Assembly (NCBI GenBank): GCA_034927815.1
Contig: JAYFPK010000002.1
Span: 1 to 64,000 of the forward strand
DNA from: Limiplasma sp034927815
GTDB taxonomy: Bacteria > Bacillota > Clostridia > Christensenellales > Aristaeellaceae
DNA length: 64,000 nucleotides
Direction: 5' to 3'
The notes beneath the pieces were generated by a model that ran no database searches, was not told the DNA's origin, and was given only the letters and a program-made list of their open reading frames with translations. This document shows positions 61,754 to 64,000 of the stretch, piece by piece (positions within the stretch are counted from its first letter, which is position 1; each line of letters starts with the position of its first letter). The position numbers and the translations under genes are program-made.

Positions 61754-63001
61754 CTAGATCTTTTCCCGGCGGATTTCCGCGCCCAGGGAGCGAAGCTTCT
61801 CCTCGATCCGTTCATAGCCCCGGTCAATGTAGGAGGTTTCATAAATCTCCGTCACGCCCTTGGCCATGAGCCCGGCCACCACCAGCGCCGCCCCGGCCCG
61901 CAAATCCGTGACGGTGACGGGGGCGCCGTAGAGCTCCCGCACGCCCTCAATGAGCACGGTCCGGTCCATGAGCTTGATTTTGGCCCCCATGCGGCGCAGC
62001 TCGTCCAGGTGCTTGAAGCGCTGCTCGAAGATGGTTTCCGATACCGTGGAGGTGCCGCTGGCCATGCACAACAGGGCGGTCATGGGCTGCTGCAGGTCCG
62101 TGGGGAAGCCCGGGTAGACCTGGGTTTTCACGTTCACTGCCCGCTGCTCCGCCTGGGGCCGCACCCGGATGCTGTCGTCGTTTTCCGTCACCCGCACGCC
62201 CATCTCCAGCAGCTTGGCGGTGAGGGCCTCCATGTGGGTGGGGATGCAGCCGTGGATGGTAACGTCCCCCCGGGTGGCCGCGGCGGCGATCATCAACGTG
62301 CCCGTTTCGATTTGGTCCGGGATCACGGTGTAGGTGGCCCCCCGGAGCTTTTGCTGGCCCCGGATGCGGATCACGTCGGTGCCCGCGCCCTTGATCTTCG
62401 CGCCCATGCTGTTGAGGAAGTTCGCCAAATCCACGATGTGGGGCTCCTTGGCGGCGTTGTACATCACGGTGGTGCCCTCGGCCTTGGCGGCAGCCATCAT
62501 CACGTTGATGGTGCCCCCCACGGTGACCATGTCAAAGAACACGTCCGCCCCCTGGAGCTTCTCCGCCTTGGCATAAACCACCCCGCCCCGGTCCTCGATG
62601 GCCGCCCCCAGGGCCGAAAAGCCCTTCAAATGCTGGTCGATGGGCCTGGTGCCGATGTCGCAGCCGCCGGGATAGGCCACCTCGGCGCAGCCTGCCCGCC
62701 CCAACAGCGCCCCCAGCAGGTAATAGCTGGCCCGCAGGCGGTTGGTAAAGGAGAACGGCACGTGGCATCCCTTGACTCCGGAGGGGTCCACGGTCAAATG
62801 ATGCCCCGGAACATACTCCACCTGGGCCCCCAGGTATTCCAGCATCTCAATCAGGGCATGGACGTCGTCGATATCCGGGAGGTTTTCCACGGTACAGGGC
62901 CCGTCGGAAAGAAGGGTAGCGGGAATGACCGCCACAGAGGTATTCTTGCCGCCGCTGACGGTGATATCACCCATGAGGGGGTGTCCGCCCGTGATTAACA
63001 T
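61754..63001 (-). CDS. murA: UDP-N-acetylglucosamine 1-carboxyvinyltransferase
   Basis: A 415-residue enolpyruvyl transferase making UDP-GlcNAc-enolpyruvate, the first committed step of peptidoglycan. The catalytic, fosfomycin-binding Cys114 is in PGGCDIGTRPIDQH, and RASYYLLGALLGR matches the second MurA type of Firmicutes (MurA2/MurAB). The start at 63001 gives the usual N-terminus MLITGGHPLMGDITVSGGKN; an ATG at 63019 is also in frame. Confidence 0.95.
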   Translation of the reverse strand: MLITGGHPLMGDITVSGGKNTSVAVIPATLLSDGPCTVENLPDIDDVHALIEMLEYLGAQVEYVPGHHLTVDPSGVKGCHVPFSFTNRLRASYYLLGALLGRAGCAEVAYPGGCDIGTRPIDQHLKGFSALGAAIEDRGGVVYAKAEKLQGADVFFDMVTVGGTINVMMAAAKAEGTTVMYNAAKEPHIVDLANFLNSMGAKIKGAGTDVIRIRGQQKLRGATYTVIPDQIETGTLMIAAAATRGDVTIHGCIPTHMEALTAKLLEMGVRVTENDDSIRVRPQAEQRAVNVKTQVYPGFPTDLQQPMTALLCMASGTSTVSETIFEQRFKHLDELRRMGAKIKLMDRTVLIEGVRELYGAPVTVTDLRAGAALVVAGLMAKGVTEIYETSYIDRGYERIEEKLRSLGAEIRREKI

Positions 63002-63100
63002 CTTTTCCTTGCAATGCATAGGTTCGGCCCAGCAAGGCCGCCCACCACCTCGTTTCGCCGGATGCCCCCTGGCAGGGGAATCGCCAAAAAACCATCCTCT

Positions 63101-63129
63101 ATTATACACAGGAAGAAAGGGGTTGACAA
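63101..63129 (-). promoter_or_regulatory. Promoter of murA
   Basis: On the minus strand TTGTCA (63129-63124), 17 bases, TATAAT (63106-63101), about 100 bases before murA. The leader has a small CCCCTGGCAGGGG hairpin. Confidence 0.75.
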
Positions 63130-63161
63130 GTCCGCGCAAATTTGGAAGGGACAGGGAGTGC

Positions 63162-63190
63162 TTGACGAATGGGACAAAGCCCTTCATAAT
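63162..63190 (+). promoter_or_regulatory. Promoter of the DUF512 gene
   Basis: TTGACG (63162-63167), 17 bases, CATAAT (63185-63190), 49 bases before the start; back-to-back with the murA promoter. Confidence 0.7.
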
Positions 63191-63238
63191 AACAATGTTT
63201 GGGTTTATGCACCAACCTGGGGAAGGGATGGCTAAGAG

Positions 63239-64000
63239 ATGCACCGGATCGCGGAGGTACAGCAGGGCTCGGTGGCCTTCCGCCACGGGCTTGCGGCGGG
63301 GGACGCCATCGCGGCCATGAACGGGGAGCCCCTGCTGGACGAGATCGATTACCAGGCCCTCTCCTTCCCCGCCAGGGTGAGCCTGGAGGTGGAACGGGCC
63401 GACGGCCGCCGGGAGACGGTGGTGCTCCGCAAGGAGGAAGGGGAACCCCTGGGCCTGCGCTTTGAGGAAAGCATGGCGCTGTGCCCCAGGACCTGCCGGA
63501 ACAAGTGCGTGTTCTGCTTCATCGACCAGATGCCCCCCGGCCTTCGGAAAACCCTGTACGTGAAGGACGACGACTGGCGTTATTCCCTGATGATGGGGAA
63601 TTTTGTGACCTTGACCAATGTAAACGAAGCGGAGTTTGAGCGCATCATCCGGCGGCGGGCCTCGCCCCTGTATGTCAGCGTGCACACCACGGACCCGGAC
63701 CTGCGCCGCACCATGACCCGCAACCGCTTTGCCGGGGACATCATGGAGCGGCTCACCCGGCTGGCGGAGGCGGGCATCCGCTTCCACTGCCAGATCGTGG
63801 TCTGCCCCGGCTACAACGACGGGCCCGCGCTGCTTCGGACCTTGGAGGACCTGCGGAGCCTGGCCCCGGCGGCGTTAAGCGCCGCTTTGGTGCCTGTGGG
63901 GATGACCAAGTTCCGGGAGGGCCTGGCCCCGCTAAAGCCCTTTGACCGGGCGGGGGCCCTGAAGCTTCTGGAGGACATCGCTCCCTTCCAGGAGCGGTGC
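63239..64000 (+). CDS. DUF512 / PDZ radical-SAM-like protein, cut by window end
   Basis: The first 254 residues of a longer protein. An N-terminal PDZ-like part (GSVAFRHGLAAGDAIAAMNG) is followed by a cysteine cluster CPRTCRNKCVFCFID (C-x3-C-x3-C-x2-C) for an iron-sulfur centre and the YVSVHTTDPDLRRTM segment typical of DUF512 proteins. The family is common in Clostridia next to the der GTPase gene and has no firm function. The reading frame is open at the right edge. Confidence 0.88.
   Translation, partial: MHRIAEVQQGSVAFRHGLAAGDAIAAMNGEPLLDEIDYQALSFPARVSLEVERADGRRETVVLRKEEGEPLGLRFEESMALCPRTCRNKCVFCFIDQMPPGLRKTLYVKDDDWRYSLMMGNFVTLTNVNEAEFERIIRRRASPLYVSVHTTDPDLRRTMTRNRFAGDIMERLTRLAEAGIRFHCQIVVCPGYNDGPALLRTLEDLRSLAPAALSAALVPVGMTKFREGLAPLKPFDRAGALKLLEDIAPFQERC

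Noticed and set aside
61754..63787. 677-codon long form of MurA
   Set aside because: The extra N-terminus is antisense to the DUF512 gene and crosses the murA promoter; the family start is at 63001.

Overview
This window looks like the chromosome of a GC-rich Clostridia-type bacterium (Bacillota), probably a carbohydrate-scavenging gut or anaerobic species. The evidence is a sigH (Spo0H) gene in the order mrnC-thyX-rlmB-rae1-sigH, a CwlD-type amidase, a proS T-box leader, a CIRCE element, the second type of MurA, and many sugar ABC transporters with AraC or IclR regulators. Genus-level placement would be a guess. There are no rRNA genes, tRNA genes or CRISPR arrays.

Layout. 1-1.3 kb: a sugar-binding protein whose operon continues off the left edge, with a divergent AraC regulator. 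2.5-5.7 kb: a NatAB-like ABC exporter, a small XRE regulator and an unrecognised gene that has near-identical hairpin repeats on both sides. 5.7-7.1 kb: Nudix and LytR-CpsA-Psr genes. 7.3-13.5 kb: a sialidase / ABC importer / DapA-NanA-type lyase operon with a divergent IclR regulator. 13.6-20.1 kb: an AT-richer Tn4451-like element with 15-bp inverted ends. It carries a broken tnpV, tnpW and an internally deleted serine recombinase, and its cargo is an HTH regulator, a large DUF262/DUF1524/DUF4268 protein and a small PD-(D/E)XK nuclease, a likely defence cassette. 20.2-29.4 kb: htpG under CIRCE, a 59-residue small gene, T-box-proS, a HAD phosphatase, and a chain birA / P1 peptidase / acpS / nnr / DUF2087. 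29.4-30.1 kb: a non-coding block with repeats. 30.1-39.3 kb: an operon for importing and breaking down an (acylated?) disaccharide (binding protein, two permeases, esterase, YdjC deacetylase, MBL hydrolase, GH65 phosphorylase) with a divergent AraC regulator. 39.3-47.3 kb: PBP, FtsW, FHA, sigH, rae1, rlmB, thyX, mrnC. 47.5-48.6 kb: a small secreted protein and a cwlD-like amidase. 48.6-49.3 kb: an AT-rich intergenic region with DnaA-box-like sites. 49.3-56.2 kb: an Lpl-type importer, GH38 alpha-mannosidase and PocR-AraC regulator. 56.3-61.0 kb: a BMP-type nucleoside ABC importer. 61-64 kb: a J-domain protein, murA and a divergent DUF512 radical-SAM gene that runs off the right edge.

Two themes link the window. 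First, each sugar operon pairs a binding protein and two permeases with the intracellular enzymes for that substrate and a local regulator, and all three complete sugar operons have a strong stem-loop between the binding-protein gene and the first permease gene. Second, none of the five solute-binding proteins has a lipobox cysteine; all appear to end in signal-peptidase-I-type sites. The most unusual module is the defence-like cargo held in the decayed transposon.
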